This document shows, in pieces, positions 8,101 to 16,689 of a stretch of 61,478 nucleotides of DNA; the stretch's first letter is position 1; each line of letters starts with the position of its first letter. Source of the DNA: a virus. The notes below the pieces were generated by a model. The model made no database searches, had not been told where the DNA came from, and was given only the letters and a program-made list of their open reading frames with translations. Made by a program: the position numbers and the translations under genes. Location of the stretch: positions 1-61,478 of the IMG/VR virus record IMGVR_UViG_3300020595_000038, one strand, 5' to 3'.

Positions 8101-10431
8101 TTATTGCTGCATTGGTTGTTGTGGCATTGCTGTAGGCTGTTGTTGGGCCATTGCCTGTTGTTCTTCTTGAGCACCCATTGCAAATGCTTCTTTAGTTGGT
8201 AAATTATCCATTAAGTTTCTTTCAGCAGATCCTTCCTCTCTCATTCCGGCTAACTCCATTTCAAACTCATACTTTTCTTTTTGTAATTGAGATTGAAGTT
8301 GTGCTTTTAACTTTTCCATTTCCATCTTGCCTTCCATTTCCATTTGCAAAGTCTGTTGTTTAGACTGTTCTGCCGCTTGAGCAGATTGCTGTTGGATTTG
8401 ACCATTCATTTGCTGTTGCTTTTCAGCATTAGCCTGAGCCTCTTCTTTTTTCTTTTTAATTCTATAAGACAAAACTTGTTGTGCCTGCTTAAGATTTGTT
8501 ATCTGCTCTATGTATACTGCATCTTCAAAATCTACCTGACCTTGAGCAACACTATTTTGTAGTATTCCCATAAGTCTAGCCTTTACCTCTTCTGTTGGAC
8601 GATCTTCAATCTTTACACCAAATTCATGCTTTGAAACACTTGGTGATAACTTAAAGAATTCCATTGTATTTCTTCCAAGAGCACGAACATAACCTTCAAT
8701 TGGTTTTTTCTTTACCGAGTCTTGCAACCTTACAATAACAGCAGACGCTAGTCTTTCTAATAATCTTCTTTCTCCTTGCTCAATGTGAGCCAAAGCATTG
8801 TTAGTTGCTTGTGCAGCCAATTTTGCTGTAGTTGTTAAAGATCTTGCATCTGGAGTAGAACCATCAGTAAATTCATTAAGACCAGTAATCTGTCTTATCA
8901 TTTCTATGTTGTTCTGAATTACCTGGTAATACGTCATAGCATCTCTACCTAGGCCATTCTCCAATTCTTCTATTGGCTTATAGTTTGTTGCTTTTCCACC
9001 AATGTCATTCTTTCTATAAACGAGTGTACCTGTCTTATTAAATAAGTCAATTACATCCATAGGCTTCATTTGATTACCTCCGGCTCCTAGAGGAATATCC
9101 TCTAATGCACCGAGTTCGATCATAATCCCCTTAGGTCTCGCTTGATTAATTGTGTTTTGAAGTCTATACCATGATATCTGAATTTGATCAGCAATAGGTA
9201 TTAATTGTTCCATTATACCTAATGGCTTCATGTTATGAAAATCTGGAGCGAAAATATGATACGACAAGTCTGTATCCATAAGATTAGACTTAACTCTTTT
9301 CATATCTGAACACATGCCGTAATCATAACAATATTCTGAATCTACAATCCAGGAAATTTTATATACTGTCTTATAAGAAGACCTTACATATTTATTTTTT
9401 CTTTTATTCTGGCTATTATATCCTGCTCTACCAAATCTCTTATTACCTCTTCTATCTACTCTAGATTCGTGAACCATTTGATCAACAGAAAAGAATTCCA
9501 TTTCTAGAACAAGTATTTTACTGTCATCGTAATTTTTAGAAAACGCATTATTGGATGTATTCATCCTTGTAGATCCTTTTCTACCAGAAAACCTTTCAGA
9601 AATATCTTGATATTCTTTTTCGTCAAACTGACTTCCTGCTCTTTGCTTTAAATCAGCAATAGACATTTCTTTTACCTCTCCTATATGTATCTTGTCAGAA
9701 AAATCTCTTTTGTTACAATGAGATACTAATAAATTACCAGGACTTACTACTCTAATTTTAACAGCACCATTACTATCTATGTATTCTTTATATCCGGCTA
9801 CCCCAAAATCAAAAAGATATTCATTTATCTGTTTTCTTTTCTCTTCCATATCATTTGTATGAAAGATTAAGTCAATACCTTGTTCCATTTCAATAGCAGC
9901 GTTATGCTTATATGTAAAATTCATATGCATTTCTAACTCCTCGTCATTTACTGGATCTCCCGGCTTACCTTTTAAAGCACTAAATTCTTCCATACCCGGC
10001 ATGCTTTGAGCAGCGGTATTTCTTAAATCCATTGTGGCTTTTTTGGTTTTGTAATACTTTTCAACATCTGACTGAGCCATTGCATCAATAGGAGTGGCTG
10101 TGATATTGTATTCTGTTTTGCTTAATTTACCTAATGCTATTCTTCTAAATTTAGGAACAATAGGTAATACAGTCCAATCTATAGCGAACCAACTTTCATT
10201 ATCGGTTTCGTCAACATTTAAAAGGCCTTTGTATTTATTAACGGATTGATTTCCTTGAGCATAATCTTTTATCTTAGGATAAGTCCCACGATTATTATGA
10301 AATGATTGTGTGCCATGATTTGTATAATCAGACCATGATGCTTTTGCATATGACAAACACCAATCCTTACCCTTTAAACTAGGGTCAATATTATGATTTG
10401 GATAGTTTGCTTTACCTTCGTGTTTTATCAT
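8101..10431 (-). CDS. Portal protein
   Basis: A 776-residue protein whose start overlaps the terminase stop (ATGA), as is common for portal genes. The core has the portal pattern: a long alpha/beta clip and wing region (residues 60-400), then the stem/crown helices (MEQLIPIADQIQISWYRLQN, QVIQNNIEMIRQITGLNEFT). The last 130 residues are very Gln/Glu-rich coiled coil (QQQMNGQIQQQSAQAAEQSK) ending in a Gln/Pro/Met tail. The size is close to that of crAss-like portals. It forms the dodecameric channel at one capsid vertex and docks the terminase. Confidence 0.85.
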   Translation of the reverse strand: MIKHEGKANYPNHNIDPSLKGKDWCLSYAKASWSDYTNHGTQSFHNNRGTYPKIKDYAQGNQSVNKYKGLLNVDETDNESWFAIDWTVLPIVPKFRRIALGKLSKTEYNITATPIDAMAQSDVEKYYKTKKATMDLRNTAAQSMPGMEEFSALKGKPGDPVNDEELEMHMNFTYKHNAAIEMEQGIDLIFHTNDMEEKRKQINEYLFDFGVAGYKEYIDSNGAVKIRVVSPGNLLVSHCNKRDFSDKIHIGEVKEMSIADLKQRAGSQFDEKEYQDISERFSGRKGSTRMNTSNNAFSKNYDDSKILVLEMEFFSVDQMVHESRVDRRGNKRFGRAGYNSQNKRKNKYVRSSYKTVYKISWIVDSEYCYDYGMCSDMKRVKSNLMDTDLSYHIFAPDFHNMKPLGIMEQLIPIADQIQISWYRLQNTINQARPKGIMIELGALEDIPLGAGGNQMKPMDVIDLFNKTGTLVYRKNDIGGKATNYKPIEELENGLGRDAMTYYQVIQNNIEMIRQITGLNEFTDGSTPDARSLTTTAKLAAQATNNALAHIEQGERRLLERLASAVIVRLQDSVKKKPIEGYVRALGRNTMEFFKLSPSVSKHEFGVKIEDRPTEEVKARLMGILQNSVAQGQVDFEDAVYIEQITNLKQAQQVLSYRIKKKKEEAQANAEKQQQMNGQIQQQSAQAAEQSKQQTLQMEMEGKMEMEKLKAQLQSQLQKEKYEFEMELAGMREEGSAERNLMDNLPTKEAFAMGAQEEQQAMAQQQPTAMPQQPMQQ

Positions 10432-12413
10432 CCGACCTTGAACTTTTTAAACATTGTTTTTGCTTCTACTAGATTTCCTTTTGTATGAAAATTTCTTAAT
10501 AGAATATTTTTGTCTGCTATAAGAGTATATCCTGCTGCCATGGCTGCATCAAATTTTGTTGTTTTACTTATATCAAATTCTAACCAATCTTTTAACAATT
10601 CTGGATAGCAAACTTTTTCTATATTACTTTCTATATACTCTTCCGTTACTTCTGCAATTTGCTGATGTGTTCTCACAGATCCACTCATTCCAGGTTTCGT
10701 ACTACCAGGTAAATACATTAAGAAGGAAGCATAACCTCTATCTTCAAAATAATTCTTTATACCAATCTTGTTATCTTCAAACAGAAGTTGACAAGAATAA
10801 TAGTGACAGCACTTTAAAACATCTTCATAAAATTGTCTTGCGGTGCTTGGTCGGTAAATGTATTCAACTATAAATGAACTATCGTAAAAATTTGATACTG
10901 AGTTGTGCTTCTTGTATACGTAAAAGGCTCCGTTAGATCTTCTCTGATCTACTGTACTATCATGATCATAAGGATCACAACCAATTACAAACTCACCCTT
11001 CCTAGTTGGTAGATAATTCTTTCCTCTTTTAATAACTATATTAGCATCTTTAGCATCATCAAAAAGATAGGTTACATTGAACCTTCCGTTTGACATAGGT
11101 TTAAACTCTACGTGACCAGTTTCTCTTTCTCCAACCCACTCAAAGTTTCCTCTTGTGTATAGGTTTTCATTCCAGGATATTCGATCTATTTGATCGTTTA
11201 ATTTCATTGCATTAAATAAAGATTTCTCCCCATCTATTCTAAAAGCCTCTTCAATCGTAAATGGATTCCTTCTAATAATACTCGACAAAGCACGATCATC
11301 ATTGACAAGATTTGCACGTTCAGCCAAATAATAGTCCTTAGCACGTTCTTCATCTGCATGACCATATTTATCGAAGTATAAGGTTTTATATGAGGGAGTA
11401 AAGAATCGAAATAATCCACTGGGAGTTCTACCATGTACATTTCTATCTTCTTGATTACTGTTGTCCCATAGCCTTTTAAATGACTCACCACCTGATTCCA
11501 TTTCCTCAACAGTGGTTGTGTAAAGTAATTTTCCAATATACTCACCATCCAATTCCGAACAGAAGCGTACAACGTTATGCCTTTCCCAGACATCCACTTC
11601 CATAGTTTTCCCAACCTCGTCACCAAGGTATCTGTGTAATTTTGTTCCATCATATCCATATTTTTCTGAACTCTTCCAATCAATTTGGCTTTCAAGTTCT
11701 GGTTTACCTAAATCTTCTAACGATTTCTTTCCTCTTTTTGTAGTTCTATAAAATCTTAATTCCGATGTTGGGGTGACCCCTTTAGACTGATCATATACTG
11801 GTCTAAAGAAATCTGGTAGTTTTTTAAAAGGCCCTACAATAGACTTTGCAAATACATTGTTTTTAGCATCACTTGCTGTTTTAGACTGTATACCTCCATT
11901 CTTGTTTTTAGATCTTGATATCAAATCAAACATAAACACACCGGCTCTTACTGTCTTTCCCTGCCTACGTTTTGTTAACTCTATCATGCCTAATGAGTTA
12001 GGATCATTAATAGTTGCTTGTAAAAAATAAAAATACTCCTGATCTACTTTTCTAAAACTAGGGTATCCTATATCTATTTTCCACCAATTTAAAAAAAGGT
12101 AATGCATACCGGTTAAGTATTCAGCCTTACCATTATTCATAAACCAAACTCCATTTAACCTTCTATCCCATTCTTGAGATCTAAAGTTTTCTAACTCCAC
12201 ATCAAAAAAATCTTTATCCTCTGCTTGACGCAATAATTCAGCGTTTCTTTTATATGTATAGTTTTCAGGCAACTCAGTTCTTATCCAAACCTGATCTGAC
12301 TTTATAGAAGAACTAGTTATTATAGGTCTCTTCTCTTCTTCTTTAGAAATTACATTAAACACCTTTCCTTTTGGCGGCAACGTAAAATCTACTCCTTGAA
12401 TGTTTACTATCAT
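10428..12413 (-). CDS. terL: Terminase large subunit
   Basis: A 661-residue DNA-packaging motor. The ATPase domain has a Walker A variant 'LTKRRQGKTVRAG' (about residues 143-155) and a Walker B with catalytic Glu in 'HRYLGDEVGKT'. The C-terminal RNase H-like nuclease shows the three acidic positions: 'VIGCDPYDHD', 'LLFEDNKIG' and 'KFDAAMAAG'. The segment 'YLFLNWWKIDIGYPSFRKVD' before Walker A is typical of terminases from Bacteroidetes podoviruses as I remember them. Start and stop overlap the neighbours by four bases on each side, so translation is coupled with the portal and the upstream gene. Confidence 0.93.
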   Translation of the reverse strand: MIVNIQGVDFTLPPKGKVFNVISKEEEKRPIITSSSIKSDQVWIRTELPENYTYKRNAELLRQAEDKDFFDVELENFRSQEWDRRLNGVWFMNNGKAEYLTGMHYLFLNWWKIDIGYPSFRKVDQEYFYFLQATINDPNSLGMIELTKRRQGKTVRAGVFMFDLISRSKNKNGGIQSKTASDAKNNVFAKSIVGPFKKLPDFFRPVYDQSKGVTPTSELRFYRTTKRGKKSLEDLGKPELESQIDWKSSEKYGYDGTKLHRYLGDEVGKTMEVDVWERHNVVRFCSELDGEYIGKLLYTTTVEEMESGGESFKRLWDNSNQEDRNVHGRTPSGLFRFFTPSYKTLYFDKYGHADEERAKDYYLAERANLVNDDRALSSIIRRNPFTIEEAFRIDGEKSLFNAMKLNDQIDRISWNENLYTRGNFEWVGERETGHVEFKPMSNGRFNVTYLFDDAKDANIVIKRGKNYLPTRKGEFVIGCDPYDHDSTVDQRRSNGAFYVYKKHNSVSNFYDSSFIVEYIYRPSTARQFYEDVLKCCHYYSCQLLFEDNKIGIKNYFEDRGYASFLMYLPGSTKPGMSGSVRTHQQIAEVTEEYIESNIEKVCYPELLKDWLEFDISKTTKFDAAMAAGYTLIADKNILLRNFHTKGNLVEAKTMFKKFKVG

Positions 12414-13006
12414 AAATTAGCAATGAATTCTGGTGTTAACCTTTTATCTGCTTTTATTGTCTTCAATAACTCTTGATCTTCTCCATAAAGTTTTTGATAA
12501 TACGCATCTAACCTATCATTGATGGTGTTTAAATCATCCATGATTTTAGATTTTATTTGTAACGCTTGTAATATATCTTTGTCTTTATCCCCTTCTACAG
12601 GACTTAATAATTTTTTCTGGTATTCAAAAAACGTCTGCTCATTGGATACTATCATTGACCAAATTCGATTGTTTTGTTTTCTTAAAAACTCATCAACCAT
12701 ATCCTTTAATTGATCCGAAAGAAAGAAAAACATATCATGCAATTTCTCATTATCCTTAACTAAGTCGAATCCGGCTAGAATTGCGGCTTGTTCTTTTCTT
12801 ATTTTAAGATCAGGAAATTGTTCTTTCATTGGAGTGTTTTGATCATATACATACAGAACATATGCAATCATCTGATCGTCAGCAGATTGAAAACTGCTAA
12901 ACATTTTCATTTTAGGATACTTTTTTTGTAATGATCCTTTAACCTTAAATGGGTTAAATATCATCTTCCTAAAGTCTTCAGTGTTGAAGATTTCTGTTAA
13001 AGACAT
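12410..13006 (-). CDS. First gene of the head operon; small terminase candidate by position
   Basis: A 198-residue protein from the ATG at 13006. An ATG at 13054 in the same frame would add 16 residues with little coding character. It is helical and charged, with 'KSKIMDDLNTINDRLDAYYQ' near the C-terminus giving a coiled-coil-like stretch. It overlaps terL by four bases and is the first gene of the late unit, where a small terminase subunit usually sits. I see no clear helix-turn-helix, so that role is an inference from position only. The region upstream (13007-13243) is a divergent promoter region. Confidence 0.6.
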   Translation of the reverse strand: MSLTEIFNTEDFRKMIFNPFKVKGSLQKKYPKMKMFSSFQSADDQMIAYVLYVYDQNTPMKEQFPDLKIRKEQAAILAGFDLVKDNEKLHDMFFFLSDQLKDMVDEFLRKQNNRIWSMIVSNEQTFFEYQKKLLSPVEGDKDKDILQALQIKSKIMDDLNTINDRLDAYYQKLYGEDQELLKTIKADKRLTPEFIANL

Positions 13007-13243
13007 ATTGTTGGTTTTGGTAAAAATATAAGAATTACATGGGCTAGGTATCAAATTTTACCACTCGCTTTCATTACACTGTTCTGGGTACAAAATTTTT
13101 AGTCTATAACTACAGGCAACTATTATATTTACGCTTTGTTGATTGAAGCATTATCGTTTAATTGACAGATAATTATACCAAAAGATTAATTAGAATCAAA
13201 GTGACCTTGAAATAATAGTAGGTCCATAAAAAAAAGAATTTCA
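13007..13243. promoter_or_regulatory. Divergent intergenic region between head operon and membrane cassette
   Basis: This 237-base AT-rich gap lies between two divergently read units and must carry promoters for both. On the plus strand a near-consensus element TACGCTTTG (about 13131-13139) resembles the Bacteroidetes -7 box TAnnTTTG with one extra base. I found no perfect box on the minus strand. No open frame of note is present. Confidence 0.45.
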
Positions 13244-13549
13244 ATGGCTCATGAAATAAATGAAAAAACCAAGGTCATGTTAGACCTAAAGACTATTGGG
13301 ATTATAGTGTCATTCACTATTAGTTTGGCAACAATGTGGTTCTCGCTACAGGCTGACATCCAGAAAGCAATGAATTCTCCTGCCCCTGAAGTCTCTAAAA
13401 TAGAATTTTCATACAAGGATGAATTAATTAGATCTACAGTTGAAGGTGTTCAATCTGACGTTAACAATATTAAAGATGATATCAATGAGATTAAAAATCA
13501 TTTAGAAAAAATGGATGCTCGTCTCTATGAATTAACAACGAGAAAATGA
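13244..13549 (+). CDS. Single-pass membrane protein with coiled-coil tail
   Basis: A 101-residue protein. Residues 12-35 (DLKTIGIIVSFTISLATMWF) form one membrane segment, followed by a soluble tail with a heptad-like helix (VNNIKDDINEIKNHLEKMDA). It closely parallels the protein at 34294-34596 in the lysis cassette in both length and layout (KxxVxLDxKT + membrane segment + coiled coil), so the two are probably paralogues. Its stop overlaps the next start (ATGA). Possible roles are membrane anchor, holin accessory or spanin-like partner; none is proven. Confidence 0.65.
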   Translation: MAHEINEKTKVMLDLKTIGIIVSFTISLATMWFSLQADIQKAMNSPAPEVSKIEFSYKDELIRSTVEGVQSDVNNIKDDINEIKNHLEKMDARLYELTTRK

Positions 13550-13887
13550 AAAAGATAACACTTATATTATTGTTATTTATTGGGTTCCAGGCTTATAGCC
13601 AAGAATATAAAGATAATATAAGTATATGTCAATTTTCATCTAGTTTCACTTCCGATGCAGATCTAGACTTAAGGGTATTTAAGAATAACTTCTTCTATAA
13701 TTTTAAAATAGAAAAAGATAAAAAAATATTTGATGCAGAAGAGGTTAAGTACTTGCCTACAGTTATTGTTTTTTCAAACGGAAAAGAAATTTTAAGATTA
13801 GAAAGCGGTATTAGCATGAAACTCCCAGAAGATTCTGAGAAACAAATAAAAGAAAAAGTCAACTCACTTATAGAAAGCAAGTTTTAA
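13546..13887 (+). CDS. Secreted thioredoxin-fold-like protein without CxxC
   Basis: A 113-residue protein with a signal peptide (MKKITLILLLFIGFQAYSQ, cleavage likely after S-Q). The mature part reads like a thioredoxin fold: an early strand 'NISICQFSSSF', then 'YLPTVIVFSNGKEILRLES', matching the thioredoxin pattern in which a cis-Pro-Thr segment is followed by a strand and 'nGkev.r'. The active-site CxxC is absent (only one Cys), so redox activity is unlikely. It overlaps the preceding gene by four bases and precedes the beta-barrel gene by three. I recall similar secreted pairs in uncultured marine flavobacterial phages. Function unknown; periplasmic action is expected. Confidence 0.6.
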   Translation: MKKITLILLLFIGFQAYSQEYKDNISICQFSSSFTSDADLDLRVFKNNFFYNFKIEKDKKIFDAEEVKYLPTVIVFSNGKEILRLESGISMKLPEDSEKQIKEKVNSLIESKF

Positions 13888-13890
13888 AGC

Positions 13891-14964
13891 ATGAAAAATA
13901 TATTATTAATTCTAGTGCTCTTTAGCACTTCCCTTAATGCACAAGTAATTAAAGAGATCTTTAAGTATAGCACTGTCTTTGGCAGTTATACAGAAAGCAG
14001 TCCATTAACACAGACATCACAATATTTTGTAACACAAGGGGGCGACCTTATTGATGTTACACCAGAGCAATCAAATGACTATATGGTAACATTAGGTATT
14101 AGAAAGATTGCAAGAATGGATTATGAAAACAAAGCAGAAAGGTTTTATGATGGCACTGAGTCATTGTCTTCTTTATCTAGTAACGTAGGTGCTATAAAAG
14201 GATTAGAATATTTATTTCAATATTCAAAAGGATCTCAACAGAACAGAAAATTTCAAAGTCAAAGATACTTTATAAGATACATTGCTAAATACTGGGTTGC
14301 TAAAGTTGAAATGCAACAAAATGGTTTAATAAATTTAGATTATAAAACTGCTGACCTTAGATTGAGATTACCAATTGGTAAAAAGTTTAGTGTTTCAGCA
14401 GGAGCAGCAATAAGAACTCATTTACCTTATGGTTTTTCACCAATTGCATCATACTTAGAAGATCTTCCTTGGTGGGATTTAGCATATGAGTATGGCTATC
14501 AAGATAATTACTATGGTATTGATTATGATAATGATGGTGAGTTAGATAACTATGATTGGTGGTGGTCTAATCAAGATGGAGAAAGAGTTGCAGACACAGA
14601 TTTAGATTTCCGTAGAAATGATTATGAAGATATTGTTAATGATTATAATTCTACCGAGTTAAACGCTATTGGAACTCTAGGAACCTTAAGTGCTGTGATC
14701 GGTGCTGATTATTATCATTTCAGAGACAAGTGGTGGATTCATACCTGGGGTAATGTTTATCCAAAGCATCAACACATACTTGGTAATGAGGCTTACAGTT
14801 ATGAAACATTTATAGGAAAAGATAACTGGACAGATTACAATTACGGAGTTATTTTTGGATGGAACATAAGCAAAAACATAGGAATATTTACTGAGTACGA
14901 AAAAACTAGTTTCTGGGATAAGAACTTAGTCTTTCTTAAAGCCGGTATAAACTTTAGATTATAA
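13891..14964 (+). CDS. Exported outer-membrane beta-barrel-like protein
   Basis: A 357-residue protein with a signal peptide (MKNILLILVLFSTSLNAQ). The mature chain alternates polar and hydrophobic residues as in a beta-barrel (FIRYIAKYWVAKVEMQ, ADLRLRLPIGKKFSVSAGA, NYGVIFGWNISKNIGIFTEY) and ends in a strand 'LKAGINFRL' with aromatic/hydrophobic spacing like a barrel-insertion signal. Residues about 210-220 hold a calcium-loop-like DYDNDGELDNYD rich in Asp and Trp. A phage gene for a host outer-membrane protein suggests a change of the host surface, such as receptor masking, superinfection exclusion or nutrient uptake. It could also be a periplasmic lysis factor. Confidence 0.6.
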   Translation: MKNILLILVLFSTSLNAQVIKEIFKYSTVFGSYTESSPLTQTSQYFVTQGGDLIDVTPEQSNDYMVTLGIRKIARMDYENKAERFYDGTESLSSLSSNVGAIKGLEYLFQYSKGSQQNRKFQSQRYFIRYIAKYWVAKVEMQQNGLINLDYKTADLRLRLPIGKKFSVSAGAAIRTHLPYGFSPIASYLEDLPWWDLAYEYGYQDNYYGIDYDNDGELDNYDWWWSNQDGERVADTDLDFRRNDYEDIVNDYNSTELNAIGTLGTLSAVIGADYYHFRDKWWIHTWGNVYPKHQHILGNEAYSYETFIGKDNWTDYNYGVIFGWNISKNIGIFTEYEKTSFWDKNLVFLKAGINFRL

Positions 14965-14968
14965 CATT

Positions 14969-15463
14969 ATGGATGAAGAAGAATTAAAAGAAATACAAGC
15001 AAAACTTGTATACTTAAAAGAATCTGGCCAACATCACAAAGCATGGAAGTTAAACCAGAAAATGAAAAAGGCTATTGCAAAGGCTAAGTATAACGAGACG
15101 AAAAAACCTAGTAAGTTTAAATCTATATTCAAGAAAAGTGTAGACGCTGTTAAAGAAGTTGCATCAGATGTTATAGATGGTGCTCCTGATGTTATTGAAA
15201 AAGCAAAAGAGGTTGTTTCAAATGCTGCTGAAAAAGTAATTCAAAAAACTCCGGTTGTTGAAGAGGATAAACCTAAAGTAACAAGAACTACCCTTTCGGG
15301 TGCTACTGGACTAGCGTATGAAGGTGGAACAAGTGATGAAATAACAAAAAATGGAACAGTCTACAAACGAGGTGAAGATGGTTATGATGCAGTAGCAAAA
15401 GAACTCTTAGCACAAAAAGCAGCACTGGACGAGAAGAGAAAAACGATTAAAAAGAAAAAATAA
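14969..15463 (+). CDS. Lys/Ala-rich helical protein, unknown
   Basis: A 164-residue protein. The N-terminal 60 residues are charged helix (ELKEIQAKLVYLKESGQHHK), residues 60-95 are an Ala/Val/Lys amphipathic repeat (VSNAAEKVIQK), and the C-terminal part has 'GATGLAYEGGTSDEITKNGT' followed by a very basic end (KRKTIKKKK). It starts four bases after the beta-barrel stop and is three bases from the next gene. Not recognised; the composition suggests a DNA- or membrane-surface-binding, possibly packaged, protein. Confidence 0.55.
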   Translation: MDEEELKEIQAKLVYLKESGQHHKAWKLNQKMKKAIAKAKYNETKKPSKFKSIFKKSVDAVKEVASDVIDGAPDVIEKAKEVVSNAAEKVIQKTPVVEEDKPKVTRTTLSGATGLAYEGGTSDEITKNGTVYKRGEDGYDAVAKELLAQKAALDEKRKTIKKKK

Positions 15464-15465
15464 GC

Positions 15466-15708
15466 ATGGCAGCAAAAAGAGACTATAAAGCCGAGTACAA
15501 AAAGTTTCAGTCTTCCCCTGCGATGATAAGATACAGGACCCTACTTAAAAAGTACAATAGAGATAAAGGTACTTATGGTAATGGCGATGGTTTAGATGCT
15601 TCTCATAAAAATGGTAAAATAGTTGGCTTTGAATTATCATCTATAAATAAAGGAAGAAAAGAAAAGAGTAGACTTCCAAAGAAAAACAACAATAGTAGAA
15701 CCGCTTAA
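15466..15708 (+). CDS. Small basic protein, HNH-like remnant pattern
   Basis: An 80-residue protein starting MAAKRDYKAEYKKFQSSPAM, rich in Lys and Arg. The middle 'GNGDGLDASHKNGKIVGFEL' with 'SINKGRKEKSRL' resembles a small protein family I recall from marine podoviruses, in which an HNH-like 'GDGkdv.HkdGn' core is kept. Here only one His is in place, so nuclease activity is doubtful. It is part of the tightly packed run of tiny genes from 14969 to 16533. Confidence 0.55.
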   Translation: MAAKRDYKAEYKKFQSSPAMIRYRTLLKKYNRDKGTYGNGDGLDASHKNGKIVGFELSSINKGRKEKSRLPKKNNNSRTA

Positions 15709-15721
15709 ACAACAAATTATT

Positions 15722-15871
15722 ATGAGTAACAGTGTAGAATTAAGAAAAACAGAAAAAAAAGACCATTACAGACTTCTTATAAATGGAACCGATGTAACTG
15801 GAGTACAAGAAAAAGAAATATTTAGGCATATACTGGAAGTATTAGACAAAGGTATCGATGCCGGTCATTAA
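15722..15871 (+). CDS. Small unknown protein (49 aa)
   Basis: The ATG at 15722 opens a 49-codon frame beginning MSNSVELRKTEKKDHYRLLI and ending GIDAGH. It starts 13 bases after the previous stop within a run of co-directional small genes. The balanced beta/alpha composition (LINGTDVTGVQEKEIFRHIL) looks like a real protein. Not recognised. Confidence 0.45.
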   Translation: MSNSVELRKTEKKDHYRLLINGTDVTGVQEKEIFRHILEVLDKGIDAGH

Positions 15872-15882
15872 ATAAATAAATT

Positions 15883-15951
15883 ATGTTATACAAAAAAATT
15901 AAAAAAGTCAAGGACAAACCAAAGACTTCAAAACCAAAACCTAAATATTAA
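15883..15951 (+). CDS. Tiny Lys/Pro-rich peptide (22 aa)
   Basis: The ATG at 15883 gives MLYKKIKKVKDKPKTSKPKP plus KY, half of whose residues are Lys. It has a proper position between two small genes (11 bases after one, 5 before the next). It could be translated, or could simply be a leader; low certainty. Confidence 0.3.
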   Translation: MLYKKIKKVKDKPKTSKPKPKY

Positions 15952-15956
15952 AAATT

Positions 15957-16166
15957 ATGGGATTACCAATATTAGCAATTGCAAAAGTTGCAAAATTAGC
16001 AAAAGGAGCAACGGCAGCAGCAAAAGCAGCAAAGGCAGCGAAAGCAGCAGCAAGAGCGAAAAAACTAGCAAGTACATTTGGAAACAAGAATGGTAAAGCA
16101 ACTAAAACAGTAGCAGCAAGTGACGTTAATTATAACGCAATTGGTGACGCAATTAAAAACGCTTAG
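15957..16166 (+). CDS. Ala/Lys-rich amphipathic peptide (69 aa)
   Basis: A 69-residue protein. Residues 5-40 are built from Ala-Lys repeats (AKAAKAAKAAARAKK) forming one long cationic amphipathic helix, followed by a short polar tail. Such helices bind membranes or nucleic acid. It lies in the small-gene run, two bases before the next start. The Ala-rich composition is reinforced by GCA/GCG-rich DNA, unlike the AT-rich surroundings. Confidence 0.5.
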   Translation: MGLPILAIAKVAKLAKGATAAAKAAKAAKAAARAKKLASTFGNKNGKATKTVAASDVNYNAIGDAIKNA

Positions 16167-16168
16167 AG

Positions 16169-16342
16169 ATGGCAGATGTAGACTTGACAAAACAAGTGGA
16201 AGAGTTAGAGATATTAAAGTCAATGACTTCAGATTTTGGGGAGCAGATGGAAATTGCTGATAAGATACATAACCTAACTATGAAAATTAATGGAGTTAAA
16301 CCAACAGATTCTTATATTGACTGTATTGGTTGTGGCTCATAA
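16169..16342 (+). CDS. Small acidic protein ending in CxxC (57 aa)
   Basis: The ATG at 16169 opens 57 codons: MADVDLTKQVEELEILKSMT, then a helical middle, ending 'DSYIDCIGCGS'. The terminal Cys-Ile-Gly-Cys could bind metal or form a disulfide. I recall small marine-phage proteins with a similar Cys-Gly-Cys tail, but cannot name a family. It begins two bases after the previous stop. Confidence 0.45.
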   Translation: MADVDLTKQVEELEILKSMTSDFGEQMEIADKIHNLTMKINGVKPTDSYIDCIGCGS

Positions 16343-16353
16343 AAATTAAAAAT

Positions 16354-16533
16354 ATGGCAGAAGATAATATAGTATCTATATCAGATCAACAAACAGTTGA
16401 TGTACTAGCAATAAGAAAACTAGAGTTATTACTAGATGTTATGTCTTGCTTAGAAAGTGCCAACGCACCTGAACTTTATGGTGTGAAACTTACTGTGATC
16501 GACAAGATCGAACGTATCGTAAGTAACCTATAA
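16354..16533 (+). CDS. Small unknown protein (59 aa)
   Basis: The start was chosen at the ATG 16354 (MAEDNIVSISDQQTVDVLAI). The upstream ATG at 16330 lies inside the previous gene. It is an acidic helical protein (KLELLLDVMSCLESANAPEL) and the last gene of the plus-strand run. Its 3' end overlaps the convergent small frame at 16528-16689 by six bases. Confidence 0.5.
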   Translation: MAEDNIVSISDQQTVDVLAIRKLELLLDVMSCLESANAPELYGVKLTVIDKIERIVSNL

Positions 16534-16689
16534 ATTATCCAATAAAACTTGTAGTCCTGGTATACTAGGATGATATGGATGTTCTAACTTAAGTTTTAGA
16601 ATCTTATTCACTATGTCTTGTTTAGACATTTGTGGTACAGGCATTTTAGTCTGAGTTCCAGGTTCAGTAGATGTTTTGTATTCTTTCAT
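16528..16689 (-). CDS. Small unknown protein (53 aa)
   Basis: A minus-strand frame from the ATG at 16689, overlapping the end of the HNH gene by 26 bases: MKEYKTSTEPGTQTKMPVPQ, then helical 'DIVNKILKLKLEHPYHPSIP' and a short tail. Proline and helix content look protein-like. It would be the last gene of the minus-strand nuclease/chaperonin block. Confidence 0.4.
   Translation of the reverse strand: MKEYKTSTEPGTQTKMPVPQMSKQDIVNKILKLKLEHPYHPSIPGLQVLLDNL

Noticed and set aside
11234-11695. 153-codon frame inside the terminase gene
   Set aside because: It is a shifted frame of the well-supported large terminase on the same strand; its composition is not protein-like.
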